NCBI RefSeq assembly: GCF_963675165.1
Contig: NC_087386.1
Coordinates: 3,664,169 to 3,728,168 of the forward strand
Direction: 5' to 3'
Origin: Halichondria panicea
Taxonomy: Eukaryota > Porifera > Demospongiae > Suberitida > Halichondriidae
Length of the DNA: 64,000 bases
Shown: in pieces, positions 11,276 to 24,050 of the stretch
How positions within the stretch are numbered: the stretch's first letter is position 1
Layout of the letters: the number at the start of each line of letters is the position of its first letter
Position numbers and translations under genes: made by a program
The notes under the pieces: model-generated
What the model saw: the letters and a program-made list of their open reading frames with translations, nothing else
Told to the model about the DNA's origin: nothing
The model's database searches: none

Positions 11276-12077
11276 AAGGTAAACACGAATAATGGCTACA
11301 ATCTAGGGTCATTGAGCTCAGCTAAAAAATAAAGCCCATAATAATTTACGGTACTCACCTTCACAGGAGGAGAGTGCTTTTGACCTGTCGCAGACTGTGT
11401 AGCTAGTATAGAATTTGTAGATTGACTGTAGAGAAGTGTGAAGGGTCAAAGATGGCTGTAGTCTTTCCAGAAAAAATAATTCCAGAACAGTCGGCGCTTA
11501 TTTTAGGACCTAAAAAATTATGTTGATGCTGACGTGGCGCTTAAATTATGGTGGCGCGTAGTACGGTTGGTGGCAGCAGAAGTTGAAGTCAACCATGCAT
11601 TAGTGAAGTGAAACACGTACAGTGTGCGTGCGCACACTTCAACTTCTAATGCACTTCAACTTCTAACTGTTTACATGTACACAAACATCACTAAAAGATG
11701 TTTGTGGACCAAAATCAATAGACCTAGGACTAGGAGTGCCTTGCATGCTTTTCACAAAAACTTTCAAACTCCTTTTCTATATAAAAAGCACCCAATCATC
11801 CGGATGGCAGGCCCCGCGGATTGACTCGAATAACCGCGGCTATTATTTCAGTATTTCAGTGGCCGCGGCGAAGGCCCCATCGAGTAGCCGCGGCTAGTTG
11901 ATTAATCACGTCCCATTTTTAGAGCCACATCATATTACGACACGTGACGTCACGCTTGATCATGTGAGCTGATGTGAAAGCTGTCCAACCTTAATTAAAT
12001 GAATTACTCGTGTTGTAGTGTTTGCAGGTTACACATCTCGGATGCTGGATTGTTGTTTTAGCAGTTTAGCAGCAGTC

Positions 12078-12111
12078 GTGTGTGGTCCTGCTCGGTGTGT
12101 GGTCCTGCTCG
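12078..12111. repeat. exact 17-bp tandem duplication
   Basis: Identical copies 12078-12094 and 12095-12111. Confidence 0.95.
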
Positions 12112-12342
12112 TCTGTGGGTGCTCGTCTGTGGGGTTGGTGGGGTTGATTCGTTCTCGCACTAATTCTCGCACTAATTTGTTGCGTAGAGTTTTGTGGCCT
12201 AAGTGAGACGAAATTGTGGACTGGTGGAGTTAAACATCTGGTGGAGGTAAACATTTACATTTTAGGATTGGTCGTCCCGCAGAGTTTTGGTGTGGTGTTG
12301 GTGAAAGACATATCTGATGCATTCTCCTTGGATAATACCTTT

Positions 12343-12376
12343 GTATAATTTGCGTGAAAGTATAATTTGCGTGAAA
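12343..12376. repeat. exact 17-bp tandem duplication
   Basis: Identical copies 12343-12359 and 12360-12376. Confidence 0.95.
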
Positions 12377-12612
12377 GGGCTATGTTTTCGTGTTGATATT
12401 TTCGTGTTGATATGTTTTCGTGTTGAGTGTGTTTGTGTAGGGTGTGTTGGTGTAGGGAAAGGTGTCGTGCTTAAAACTTAAAAATAGTGATGTCTAAAAA
12501 AATTGGTTTCTCCACAGCAAAATACGGTGGGGTCAATAAACGGTATCCCCGTGTTTCACCGTGATGGAGCTACACACAAACGAGCTAATAGACTGTCAAC
12601 CGTTCATGCTAT

Positions 12613-13020
12613 AGGCTCTGGGAAAACCAGACATTTGGAGCAGAATTTGGTATTAAGCTATAGCTAAATTTGTGCCTACAGTGTAAAATCTCAAATAAAA
12701 TTTTATTGGTGTATAAGTATCTATAGTCCTTTTACTACCTCTCTGTAAAATCTGATGCTCTAAATCCAACTCTTTCCATCGAAGCACCTCGTCCAAACTT
12801 TCGCTATTACCTTATTTTTCCTAATTGAGCAATGTTTGAGAGGCGTTTTTCTCGATACTACATTTTACGGCTTCAAGTTTCTAACGCGCATAACTCGGGT
12901 ATGAAACCAGGTATGTGAACACTAAGCATATCATTATGTAGGCAATGCTCTGCTCTATCATTTGGTACATTAATCAACGAAATTTTAGTCTGCTCCAAAT
13001 GTCTGGTTTTCCCAGAGCCT
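12613..13020. mobile_element. 408-bp MITE with perfect 32-bp terminal repeats
   Basis: 12613-12644 (starting aggctctgggaaaaccag) is the exact reverse complement of 12989-13020. The interior is AT-rich and non-coding. No clear target-site duplication is visible, so the superfamily is open. Identical ends suggest a fairly recent insertion. Confidence 0.9.
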
Positions 13021-13169
13021 GTCACATATAATCGATCGTTGTATACTAGTGACAGCACATGCACGAGACTTAGTCACTATAGGAACATTTTCAAACGGCA
13101 CACAAATCACCAGATTACCCATCTATGTACTGGGAATCCGTATGGCTTCAGTTTATCATAACCCTGCAC

Positions 13170-13203
13170 GTGTCAATTCAATTTATGTGTCAATTCAATT
13201 TAT
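13170..13203. repeat. exact 17-bp tandem duplication
   Basis: Identical copies 13170-13186 and 13187-13203. Confidence 0.95.
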
Positions 13204-13266
13204 TATTGCAGGGCATTTCATAATTTTATAAATGCCATACGCAGTAAATGTCTCAAGGAATTCTCT

Positions 13267-13300
13267 CCTTTGTAATCTTAATACCTTTGTAATCTTAATA
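13267..13300. repeat. exact 17-bp tandem duplication
   Basis: Identical copies 13267-13283 and 13284-13300. Confidence 0.95.
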
Positions 13301-13689
13301 ATCCTATTCCTCCGTCACATTAAATAAACAAACTATTAAAGGATGATGGAAAAAACAGTGAACTTATTTCTTAAATAGCATAAGGACTCGGAAGAGACGG
13401 AAGATAAGAATGATAAAAAATAATAAAAAAGGTGGACGAAAGAAATGCAATTGGAGCAGACCAGGAGCATGAAACCAGGAGCATGAATACATGAATACAC
13501 CAGGAGCATGAATACAGAATGATGACCCACCACCACAGTTGACACTACATTTTAGCTAGCAAGTTTAACAACCTATACCAACCTATACCAACATAACTCA
13601 TTATAGTCGACAAGAAACCATAGTATTACACAATCATATTCATACAGCAGTCAGTCATTGATTAATTACTGTACATTTAATAAATAATT

Positions 13690-14005
13690 ATTTTAGGGGT
13701 AGAGTAGGTTCATCTTGTATCCAATCATCATGGAATGTCTCTCATGGAGAACACAACAAGCAGCAATTAAGCAAGGCACGTCCCTCTTCAGGAGACACCG
13801 CCATCGACCTTTTAGCCTCATGTTCAACAATAACACGGGCTTTGCTTAGACTGTAGTTAAAGAGTTTCTGCTCAGCTGTCAATGAGCCATGATCAATGAA
13901 AGCCTTTAGCAACCATGGAAGGAGAGGGTACGCAGGATCACCAAGCACCAACAGTGGAACAGCTTGGCCACAGATAAACAGTGTACCGCCTTGACCTTCA
14001 CCCAT
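13690..14005 (-). pseudogene. Harbinger (HARBI1-like) transposase, C-terminal part
   Basis: On the minus strand the frame reads GQAVPLLVLGDPAYPLLPWL and then FNYSLSKARVIVEH, typical of the DDE_Tnp_4 nuclease of PIF/Harbinger transposases: the aspartate in GDPAYPL and the glutamate in VIVEH are the second and third catalytic residues. After VEH the frame slips; the expected continuation RLKGRWRCLLKR is present one frame over (about 13775-13820) and a stretch of about four residues between them is missing. The upstream catalytic half is not present. The fragment abuts a G/C homopolymer at 14018-14032, and no terminal repeats were identified. Confidence 0.85.
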
Positions 14006-14017
14006 TTCTCAACCTGT

Positions 14018-14032
14018 GGGGGGGGGGGGGGG
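14018..14032. repeat. poly-G run (15 nt)
   Basis: Fifteen consecutive G on the plus strand, a likely sequencing-error and slippage site. Confidence 0.95.
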
Positions 14033-14140
14033 AATTTTTGTTTTTGGTATATTGATTTGGCGTTCGAGTTTTTCATCCAAATGTGTTTTTGTTTCGTCTA
14101 TGTATGATTTGAGGGTGGGATTTCTTGAGAATACTTGTGT

Positions 14141-14240
14141 GCAGAGGAGGAATGCCAGTGTCAAAAGGTCACAAATTAAAACACCCTATGTTTTACATGT
14201 AAAACTGAGTTTACCCTCGCGCCCCTGAGTTTATACACCA
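14141..14240 (+). repeat. interspersed repeat, inverted partner at 35789-35889
   Basis: Contains gaggaatgccagtgtcaaaa and actcaggggcgcgagggtaa (minus), which also occur in opposite orientation at 35.8 kb. Small indels separate the copies. Nature unknown, non-coding. Confidence 0.8.
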
Positions 14241-14359
14241 TCAATAGCTCTTTATAATCACAACAGAAATCGGCACCCACTGCATTCAGTGCAAAGAACG
14301 AGCTTCTGCCTATCGAGATTCTGCTGTTACCGATCTTAGAATTCCCAGGTGTGATGGGT

Positions 14360-15430
14360 TTCGTCATATTCTTTTATTGTCTGGTCCCCATTTACCCCTT
14401 CCATTGCCGAATACCAGTGCGTGATAAGATTCCCTTTGATTCCCTTGGTGTGAAGTTTGGATAGGAGGAAGTTGCACTGAGTAATAGCTTAGCTGCCCGG
14501 ATCTTTGTTTGGACCTTTTAGGATAGGGATGAGGAGACCTTCCCGAATGATATGGGCCCAACAAGTGCGATTGAGGTGTGTAAGGGGTGGTATTAACCAT
14601 TCTCCCGCGTGGACTGTTTCAATACCATCCGGGCCAGGGAATTGATTGCGGATTCCACCTCTGAGGGGACAGTTTCATTAGGGGTTGAGATGGACTTGAT
14701 GGTTTCCAGATGATGTCCCTTGGGCAGAAAGATGACACTGGGGGTGGTGAGAGGAGGTCACTGAGCCCAGCCCAGCCCTCGAATTTTTTTCCATTCACAG
14801 TAAGGGAGGCAGTCAGAGCTTCCCATAATGCCTTTTGATGAGTGTCCTCTGTTGACGAGTCAAGGTTGTCATTCAGCAGATCTTTATTGTGGTGACAGAG
14901 TTCAGAGCGGAATTTACCCTTCGCAGCTTTGTATTTTTACCACAGGTCCAGTTGGTGTATATCCCATTTTGGGAGACTGAAACTTTTTCAGTGGGATGTG
15001 ATTAGCGGTGCTAGGTGGTATGAAGGGTAGATAGGATTATTCTTATATAGGATTTTGTCTCTCTCAGTTAGGTTTCTCCATTGAACAGCATACTGGCAGG
15101 TGGTCTGACAAGCTGACTTAATAGAGCTGTTGTGGACAATGATGTAGTCTATCGTAGATGTTGTGCTCACTTACATACGTGTGTGATAGTACCCTCTGGT
15201 TGTGAGCTGACCAACGAATATGCGTCCTTGCTCGTTAGAGGACCACCTTCTGTACCAGTGAAATCACCCAAAAAGATCACTTCTTTGTCTGTTCCAGTGC
15301 AACCGGTATACTGAGAAGAAACATAGGGGCAGTTGCAAAGGCAGAATTTGAACATGTTCAGTGCTATCTGATGAACATCTATAATTATGTAATTGTTTTT
15401 CCTGTCGATCCATTGAGAGTCGAGAAATGC
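14360..15430 (-). pseudogene. LINE-type non-LTR retrotransposon fragment
   Basis: On the minus strand, an endonuclease (APE/EEP) part comes first. It has EVIFLGDFTG (about 15270) and STIDYIIVHNS (about 15145), matching the GDFN and S.IDYI motifs of LINE endonucleases with N changed to T. It is followed by the start of a reverse transcriptase: PGPDGIETV (about 14625) and IREGLLIPILKGPNKDPGS (about 14530). Stops and frame changes interrupt it, and the catalytic YADD block and the 3' end are missing. Clade not assignable by eye. Dead, 3'-truncated in sense orientation. Confidence 0.8.
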
Positions 15431-15479
15431 ATCGTTGTATAAAAGTCAGAGAGATGTGAGCACTGTCCAACAGATATCC

Positions 15480-16471
15480 TCCTCAATAGCATCGTCGTCG
15501 TACTTGTATTCTGTGTGGTACGAAACATATGAACATATGCTATTATTACAGGTCAAACAATTTTTTAATCATAAACAGACCACCCCACACCACCCCACCC
15601 CACGCTCAGCTAACCTACCCAGCATACCTAGCAAGTCACCTGTAATGTTACCCATAAATTATTCCCAGCAACAGCTTGTCACTGTCACTCGTCTTCAACT
15701 TTCGTTTCAGCAATCTCTCTGCAAATGGACCAGAAGTACACCCTGGTCCACAGCCACAGCTGTATCCCACTGCTGATAACATTTAGAAATGCTTTAAAAT
15801 TCGCTATTACGTGGCAAATAACAGGAGAATAATTATAGAGAAGACGAATTGATAGATATGCACTAAACATTTAACCATAGATAATGTATTGTTTACACAA
15901 TATTTATGATATACATGTATTCACAATGTAGTGCCATCTACAAAAGTCAACTCTACACTTAGCTTAATAACATTGCTTACATAGTTAGAAGTTGTGTCCC
16001 ACCGACTAGCGCTACTCCATGTAAAAGCCCAAAATCATTTTTACAAGAATGGCAATTAATTTTTGGTTACATTACTCCATAGATTAAGGAGGGAGAGGGA
16101 TTGGAAACGCAAGTATATATTGACGTCATGTATATAGGCCACCGGGCTTGAATCGAGGTAGCAAGGACAGGGCATTGTTCCTGCATACATGCTGTAGGGG
16201 AGAGCTTGTAGCATGATCTCACCTAAGGGACTATATTATTATGCCTGTTGGCTGTCTTACTATTGTGATATTTATGACTACAATAACAACAAACTACGAA
16301 AAAACTTTCTTCGTCTACTCCTGACTTTTTAACTCGTATAGGGATCCCATAATCTTTCTGAAGTTCTTGTATTTGCCTGGTGATGTTACATACACAAACG
16401 GTAAATTGAGCAAGGTGTAACTTCTCACATGAATGTCATAGAAATAGGACATTACAATGAACCTATTCCTA
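15480..16471. other. no gene; one orphan transposon end
   Basis: No coding sequence recognised. At 16078 the sequence catagattaaggagggagag followed by ggattggaaacgc resembles the terminal repeat of the CATAGATA family (16894, 28549, 35034), but no partner end was found, so it is probably a truncated copy. Confidence 0.5.
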
Positions 16472-16543
16472 TGCAAACTCTGAGAATAATACGTAGTGTA
16501 CTATAATTAGATAATATGTGATTGTAACGACCTTTTGATTCAG
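16472..16543 (+). repeat. left LTR remnant of gypsy A
   Basis: Matches 27696-27804 but lacks about 16 bp after tgcaa and about 20 bp after attagata. Confidence 0.7.
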
Positions 16544-16893
16544 TATAACAATCGTCCTAAATACAGCTAGAAACCGTCTCCAAAAGTACTCGAAGGAAGG
16601 ACTATCTATCCTTTGCAGGATATTTCACTCGGAAAAGAGGAAGGAGGTCAAGTCCAGACCAGGTGGCAAGAGACTCAAGACTTGCCGACTTGCCGGTTGG
16701 ACGAGCGTTCGCCTTGAACTCCAGAGCAAGGCATGGGTCTTCCCACGAAGGTAGCAGGTGATGAGCTACGGCTGCTAATCGAAGGACACCTCAGTGAAGA
16801 AGGATTCAAGTCATAATCGACGAGAAGACAAGGCAAGAGGAAGGTAAAGCATATTGGTGCCTTTACCTAGCTGATGATTATGGTGTGTTTAAA

Positions 16894-17595
16894 CATAGAT
16901 ATAAGAAGGGAGAGGGATGGCACTGCGCACAATCACTTCTGTGTAATGCCAAAAGGTTGATCCGCGTTTCGGCTCTAGACACCCCACCAATCCAGCGGGA
17001 AATGTTATTACTATCCCCACTGGGACTCTTGGTGCCTACGTCACCAAGAGCTTGAAAACTTTCGAAGGCAGTTTTTTGAGTGTTGTATTATCGTTTCGGC
17101 TCGTTTCGGCTCTATCTAGTGGAAGGAGACTACAGCCCAAAATATTAATGATTCCCTCTTTCTTAAGTAGCTGGGCATTGTATGCAAGTAAAATAAAAGC
17201 CACTTGGCTTTAGGTTGGTAAGTAATGTTCATTTTTGTCTTAGTAAGCTGGTTTATAAAAGCAGACTTTTTGTGTACCCATTTAAGAATGTAGGTAACTG
17301 TCTCTTTGTATTCGCAGAAGTTTGCTAATTCTCTATCATGTCTGTGACTGTACTGGAATACTCAACGGTACAGACAGAGCTCCTCTCAACTGTCCAAGCT
17401 GGTCTCACTGCTGCTACCTTGTTGTGACTGTTCCACTAGCCATTGCTAATACATAGAGCTCAGTAGCTACTTTTTAGCCTAGTACTAGCTAAAAGCATGG
17501 GTTGGAGGAAATAAAGAAGAAAACATTGACCGAAACGCGGATCGTCAATGCTATTTACGTAGGGTTTCCCATCCCTCTCCCTTCTTATATCTATG
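16894..17595 (+). mobile_element. CATAGATA-family DNA element, 702 bp
   Basis: Ends catagatataagaagggaga at the left and its complement near 17572-17595. The flanks are gtttaaa (16887-16893) and gtttaga (17596-17602), a 7-bp target duplication with one mismatch. It is non-coding and inserted in the 5' part of gypsy A. The same element in opposite orientation, interrupted, makes up 28549-29167 plus 34603-34658. It contains tgtgtaatgccaaaaggttg next to an undisturbed cacttctgtg, which serves as the empty site for the P-like insertion at 29168. Confidence 0.9.
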
Positions 17596-17607
17596 GTTTA
17601 GAGAAAT

Positions 17608-18265
17608 ACGTGTATGCAATGATGAATATGTTGATGAATACAATGATGAAGAGCATGAACAGGGCGAACGTAAAAATAATGATAGAGCGGAAAACGACTG
17701 AGCGTTATAGAGACGGCAGTCAGTCGTACAGGAGCAGCTAAGACAACACAGTAGAGACAGAGTAGAGACAGAGCATGAGGCAGCCCTACGAGAGAGAGAC
17801 TGAACCGACGGAGTTAGCCAAGCAGTTATGGAAGATAAATTGCCATCAACTGAGCACAGGAACTGAATGCCCTGAATGCCCAGATATTCACCCTCCAAGA
17901 AATTACAGAGAGCGGCGTTCTCTGACGAGAGGCGACCCTTGCCGATTGCCAGTAGAACGGAAAGACGACCCCGTCCCAGATCACAGTAGACCCAGATACC
18001 AGATTGACTCTGGATACTCGTAGCCCAGTTAATACGGGTAAAAGGAGGGGCAGGGCTCCACCAATAGACGGCGAGGATACAGAAATAAGGTTCCAGGATT
18101 GGCTACCTGCATTGATCCGGACATCGAAATGGAATCAATGGAATCAATGGACCACTGAAGAAGAGTTGGCAGGACATCTCCGTGGACGTGCCCTACACGA
18201 GTGGGAGCTGATGGAGGAGTGTGATTGTGTTAGGGCTAGTGACATATTGTGTACTCGATTAGACC
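17608..18265 (+). pseudogene. gypsy A gag, first part
   Basis: Charged, coiled-coil-like region (frames disrupted, 17610-17900), then a frame at 18004-18265 with RAPPIDGEDTEIRFQDWLP and AGHLRGRALHEWEL, typical of Ty3 gag capsid. A 9-bp in-frame duplication gives WNQWNQW near 18131. The gene is cut at 18265 by the 5.86-kb transposon and resumes at 24126. Confidence 0.75.
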
Positions 18266-18586
18266 CAGAGGAGGTTGGACACGATCACGCGAGCTAGTTT
18301 TTCTGCTGACTCAGCACTGTTTTGTAGGGCAAAACCAATGTACATTTCAAAGAGGTATATCTCATCTAACTAGTAAAAAAATCACTGTTTTTTGTGTTTT
18401 CCTATTCAAGTAAGTAGTCTTGCTGTCAGTAGCCACCCGATCCCTGCCGATCCCCGCTCATTGGTGACAGTGCAGTGAGTTTTATAGTTTTATGTGCCAG
18501 CTAGCTATCATGAGTACTTTTTAAATTATACAGCATGTAATATTATTCTAATCTATCAACAGGAACAGAAGTACCTGGTACCCAAT

Positions 18587-21500
18587 ATGGCCAACTTTTC
18601 AGATACTGTTGAGCAGTTGTGTGAGGGTGTTAACGCTCTAATGGTCACTCCACCACCCACCCCTGTGCCTACAACACCCCCTGCTAGACGTCGGAAGCAA
18701 AGTGTTACCCAACTTTCTCAAAGCCCTTCTTCTCGCCCAAGATTAAGACAGGGTATAAGAGACCAAATAATTGGTAAGAAGTTGTTTGGAAAGCATACGA
18801 AGAATCAACCACCTGTTTGGTCGAAAGAAGAAGAATCAAGGCTGATAGAATTTATGCTAATCTTTACGGAAGGCAAATCGTGGGTGATGCACAAGTACAC
18901 CCCATTTTGGAATGAGGCTGGGAAGCATATTCAGCGATGTCTGAAAACGTTTCACCGTCGATCAGGTACATAAGGTTTTAGGTATTGTGGTTGCTAGATA
19001 ACTTTGACATTATGTGTCATTCGGGCAAGAATGTTTGTTTGGATCGTGTATTTGTAATTATGACAATGTACTTACATTCTATAGGGAATGCCTGCCGTAA
19101 AAGGGTTATCAACTTGTCATCGAAATTTGAATCTCCCCTGCAAGCCGACCAGAGCTGTAACAGTGAAGAAGCGATTGTCACTTTTGAAGATAAGTCTTCT
19201 TCCTCAGCAAGTCATTCTATGCCCGTTTCTCCTAAGTCCAGTGATCCTTTGGTTGTTATCGGAAAATGCAAAGAAAACTTGAGGTCACTTAAACAAACAG
19301 AACAACTAGAAGCTCTGTCACAATTGTTTAGTGATTTTGGCCAGGTAGTCATTCCACCTGACTTCCTAGAGCTAACTCGTAATGCAGTGTGTAACCTTAA
19401 GGAAGAAGGTAGAGCTAACCTTGTTTATAAGCTTGCCAGATGCCTTGGCACAAAGCGTGAAGATGGTAGTGACACATTGCTCCCGGTTAAAAGAATGCCA
19501 ACCGGTTTGATTGAGTATATTGTCAGCTTTTTTAATGCGGAAAATCTTCAAAAGGTATGTCTTAACCATTCAAATGTAACTGTGTAATTATCTTGTTCTT
19601 TAAATATAGGTACAATGTCCTGCTGACTACAGACTTTGGCAACAAACGTTGTTCGGAATGAAGTGGGTAAAGATACATGCTGGACCCATGTGGAGTGAGG
19701 ACACAGTTTCCCAAGGAAGTACCCTGGGTCATAGCAAAGCTCAGAACCCTACGAAGGTATTAATTGAATATCACATCACATAATTATTTAATGGTTATAA
19801 AGGTTCCTGTGCTATAATTTTGTTTGCACTGTCAGGCGAGAGTCAACATACCTGGTCTGTCTGATAGAACCCTAAGGAGAGATATAGTATCAAGTGGCTA
19901 TACCATGGGATCTGAAATTCAGGTAGCATATTTTCTAAATTTTGTGTTTCCAATTATGTTTAACCCTACAATAGGCCAATGCACTTGACCAAGCTGCTGC
20001 AATGTTCCCAACTGACACCCAATGGTGGATCAAAGGGGATGCAGTCGATATAGTCCCGGGACTAAGTGACTCCGTTAGAGGTGAATGGTCTGGTGATGTA
20101 GACCTAAATGACGGCAAGCTGCAACTGATGTTTTCTGAGTACCAAGAACGCTTGGACAAGATCAAACACTTTGGCATGGGTACCAAAACGGAAATTGAAG
20201 CTGGAATCGTTCATGAGAATCATAAAATGGAAGACACTCTTGCCTTTCTTACTGCAAGTAAGTCAACATGTATTTTAAGCATACCGTTAGGTCCATCCCT
20301 GTAACATAGTGCCTTATTCTGATGTGTTTATGCTGTAATTATCCTTCAGAACTAGTGGAAGCCAATGCTGACTATGAAAACAAGCTGAAAAATGCTAAAA
20401 AATTGGATAAGACTATGTTTGAAGCTGCCTGGAAAGTAGAAGAATTGGATCGTGTGTGTATAGGGTGTCGTTCTATACGCACAGAGCTAACTGTTGTGCT
20501 TGATGGATTGCGTGAGTCAGAATCTACCGTCCAGCAACTGAATATCCCCCGTCGCCTTACTGCCATTAGACAAAGGTTGTCTGCTATCGTAAAGGCGTTG
20601 TATCGATGGAAACGAACAGCTGCATCTCATGTGTTTGTGTTCATGATATCATCTGAGCTGCGAAACAAAAAGCCGTATGCATTGCCTGTTCAATGTGTTC
20701 CATGTGTCGGTCTGAAAGAAAATGATATCAGACAGCTTACAAACAAGCTTATAGCCGAGATTGTGAAGCGCAAGATGGAAGTTGTAGGTACATGTTGTTT
20801 AACCATACATCTACATGTACATGCACATGCATAATTATGTTGATTGATTGCTAGCTGTATTCTGTGTTGCTGACCGTGCATCCTTTCCTCAGGGTCAGTG
20901 TCAAATGGGGAGTTTAACTACATGAGATACAAGGGCTACACACGTCCCTTGAGTGTTTTCAAGATCAGGGCAGATGTACGCTCTAGATACTCTCGGATGT
21001 CTGAACATGCTGCACTACCATAATTATACACTTACCATGTGTTTCTTACATGTATGTTGTTATGAGTCCTGCATGTGAAATTAAATAGTAGGAGTGCATG
21101 TTGAAAAAAACAACACTGGAAATTGTGTATTCATGACTGTCTTGCATATTATTTATAAGTTTCGACGTTGTTATTGTTAGGGTTCCCTGATGGTACTGTT
21201 CATGCAAAACGTGACAACCCTGCTGTTTCAGTAATGCTTCTAAATGAAATTTGGAACTGGAAACAATTGGGTGCTTCTACAGAGGATGTGATTTCTCGGC
21301 TGCGCCCAAGAACTGTCCCTAGTGGCTACACGTTTAACACATGGATATCTGGTACGTTTTATGTAACAAAATAAAACTACTGATGACTGAAATGGTTCCC
21401 CAACTACTTTGATCAGTTATTATTCTTACTACAGGGAAATCAGAGAGTATGCCAGATATGTTAAGATCGATCCTGTCTCAACTTCAGTATACCTATCTCG

Positions 21501-22802
21501 TACACAAATGGGATAGAGAAGGCATTCCGTTCAAACAACATGTCTATGTGCCTGAAGTACACCCTCTAACTGGTAAAACCTATCATGAGAGGGAAGACGA
21601 AGACGAACCTCATGTCTTAAAGGTACATTGTACATGTACGGACATGTACATGTTTTAGGTCACTTAGCATTGGGGTTAGAGTTTGCATATAAGTAATGCT
21701 TAGCAGTTTAATTGTAAAATTTGCTGTGGTGTAAGACTGCATGTATACTTTGCTCCTACATAGTATTTTATTATGTACACATATATTCTGTTCCCTACAG
21801 AGAATGGCAACAAGTACCAGAGAGGGAGGCCCTGATAATGTACATGTAGAGAGGTATGTCGAAGCTTTGTCTTGTCCTTCAGCAAGGTTGACATATTCTG
21901 CTCTGTCTGGTGCACGGAAACAATCGGTGCAAGATGCAGAAAGAATGTTCAGTGTGGACATGGTTGAATTCATGAAGGACAAAGGGTATGATATCGAGGC
22001 AACCTATATCTCTGCCATTGGTAATTGGCGTCGATCATGTGACGAGCGTGGTTTATCCCAACTACAAAGGTGTCGGTACAATCATCAACTCTTGATGTTT
22101 GTCATGGATGACCTGATGCCGTGGCACAAGACTGACTATGATCTTAGTGTAATGGAGGTCAATAGGTCAGTAACTTTAGTGAATATACATGTATCTTCCA
22201 AGGAAAATAAATATGCCTGAAAGTATCCGTTGGCCTTAACTTTGCATTTAAGTTGATGCATTACACAATTTATATGCAGAAACGTTTCCAATGTCTGTGG
22301 CTTCACACGGCAAACGTTGATAGCTGTGACGACTAACATTGAAAGTAGAGAGAAGAGGAGGATGGATAATTTACAGATGGGTATACCCCCAGAGCACCCC
22401 AGAGCAAGCACGTCTGATGATGTAGAATGTTTTTTTAGCGTCATGCGAGACAACCTGGGGAAAAACTTTACGCTCAAAGAAGTCAAGTACAATTTTAGGA
22501 AAGTCTGTATGGAATTTGAGAAAAGAATCAATCCAGACCTCCCTTACTTTTATCATACCTCATATCATACCAGGTTTGCTGAGGGTGAGCTTCCCTCATT
22601 TGACAAACCATCGACAAGGGAAAAACGAGTGCAACGAGTCCCTCAAAGAGAGCAAACTGCTTCTTTTGTACCTGGGCGAGCAACTCTCCCAGTAAGAGGC
22701 TCTCTTTCTATTCGACCTCAGTTCCATAACAAGCCGCTTGACCTTCCTCCTCCTCTAAGTGCCCCAGTCCACATTTGCGAACACTCTTATTCTCAACTCT
22801 AG
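18587..22802 (+). CDS. large unfamiliar transposon protein, SANT/Myb-like N-terminus
   Basis: Eleven exons by eye: 18587-18965, 19085-19554, 19610-19756, 19836-19922, 19975-20257, 20350-20787, 20893-about 20985, 21181-21351, 21435-21622, 21801-22165, 22280-22802. Junctions have GT and AG, and the phases agree except at the exon 7 donor, which is uncertain. About 1050 residues. Exon 1 has a Pro/Thr-rich linker, a basic stretch, and a SANT/Myb-like motif (VWSKEEESRLIEFML ... FWNEAGKHIQ), which would suit DNA binding. The middle contains WWIKGDAVDIVPGLSDSVRG and WSGDVDLNDG; exon 6 has CIGCRSIR and a helical stretch; exon 11 has HPRASTSDDVECFFSVM. I recall similar multicopy unnamed proteins in cnidarians, unverified. 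Acidic residues in exons 5 and 11 could belong to a nuclease site; that is inference. The start could lie upstream of the acceptor near 18561. Confidence 0.8.
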
Positions 22803-23073
22803 CTGGTGAACTGCAATTAGTGTGCAAACAGTTATGTAATTAACTCGTTGTGTCATTGTCTTATAATTATTGTGTAAACTTTTGATGTTCCCTTTGAGTC
22901 TGAAATTAGACTGAATTTGTCAAATGAATTTAATTGATGGTTGATGATTGATGATTAATGAATCAGGTTGGTACATAATTATAATTATGACTGAATGATA
23001 CAATAAATATTGGCACGCATGACAGGCCGTGATACAACACAACAAGATATAAAAGAGTTATAAGCACGTAAAT
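22803..23073. other. intergenic spacer between the convergent transposon genes
   Basis: AT-rich, with a ttgatgattgatgatta repeat; no coding sequence. It should hold both 3' ends. Confidence 0.6.
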
Positions 23074-24050
23074 TCATCTTGTACTAGCGCACTGAACAAC
23101 AGGAAGGGCCCACTGCCCTCTAATCGTAATATCGATTCCAGCATAATATCCCGGACCACTACGCCATGCCACACGGTACTTAACCCATGAAAACTGAACA
23201 TTTTCAATAACATTTCTGATGATTGCAGAGTGGACATCCTCCAATGCTTCACGCACCACATAACCTATGGTGAGCCACTCTTCTTTCAGCTTGCAGCGAA
23301 AAGCAATTGCCCTTGCATCATATGGATTAGTGGATTCACAAAATATATTTACAGGTGTCTCTGTCCCATTCTTGAGCAAGTCAGCGACTTGTTTCAGAGC
23401 ATCTTGATAATCAACAGAGCGGGTAGCACCAATGCACTTGAACGTGACAGTGTGAGATGCCGAGAGAGACAGTTGTGAAGAAGATGTGTCATCAGATGGA
23501 TCAGATGGAATATTTTCTTCGTCATCACAATTTTCCTCAACGTTGGCACCAAAACATTTCCATTGTTTCAAAATCAATCCATTCCCACTCCCACAATATA
23601 CAGACACCAACAGATGGCAGATGCAAACCGTTAGTGCACACACAGGCAGCAAAGATGGCAGGCTGCAAATAATAATGGATTACCACTTAATACTATGTTA
23701 CGTAAGTGTATAGACATGATTTTGGTACCTGCACTGCAAATGTAGTTTTAGGATTGAGAGTCGATGGGTAGCTTCGACACAGCCCTGCATCACAGCGAAC
23801 AAAGGCATCAAAACACTCCATCTCCATCTCACTTTCAAGACCATTGTTTGCTACCTCCACCTCCACTTTAATCTGTCTCAACTCGATTGCCATGATCTCA
23901 AAATTGGGTATGTTGTACATAAACGGTTTGCCAATGGACAGTATAATCCATAACTCCTCTTCCCTTTGAGAAAACCACTGAGAATCCAAAAGTACCCCAA
24001 AGTACCCCTGGCATTGAGCAAGGACTGAAGGAGCTAGAGGCCATTGTTTA
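23074..24050 (-). CDS. HIRAN-domain protein of the 5.86-kb transposon
   Basis: Exons on the minus strand: about 24050-23730 and about 23670-23074, separated by a short intron that begins gtacc and ends tttgcag. The downstream exon contains HTVTFKCIGATRSVDYQDAL, VNIFCESTNPYDARAIAFRC and WLTIGYVVREAL, the layout of a HIRAN domain (a beta barrel found in HLTF/Rad5-type remodellers, binding DNA ends or replication-fork structures), with the conserved NPYDARAI core. An acidic serine-rich linker precedes it. The upstream exon is rich in ELRQIKVEVEVANN and unassigned. No in-frame ATG was found at the 5' end, and the phase across the intron is one base off, so the model is incomplete. Convergent with the large gene and inside the transposon ends. 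Confidence 0.7.

Larger units (their letters stand above)
10624..12612. other. no confident gene; repeat-derived sequence
   Basis: Apart from the doubtful ORF at 11012-11275, nothing coding was recognised. Fragments resembling the ccgcggcta parts of the Tigger-type MITEs occur at 11815-11905. Near-17-bp duplications (11635, imperfect) and exact ones (12078, 12343) are present. Confidence 0.4.
13021..13699. other. no gene; two exact 17-bp tandem duplications
   Basis: Non-coding AT-rich sequence. Exact 17-bp duplications lie at 13170-13203 and 13267-13300; nested shorter ones lie at 13460-13515. Confidence 0.6.

Noticed and set aside
21741-22531. Minus-strand open frames opposite the large transposon gene
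   Set aside because: Shadows of the plus-strand exons 10-11.
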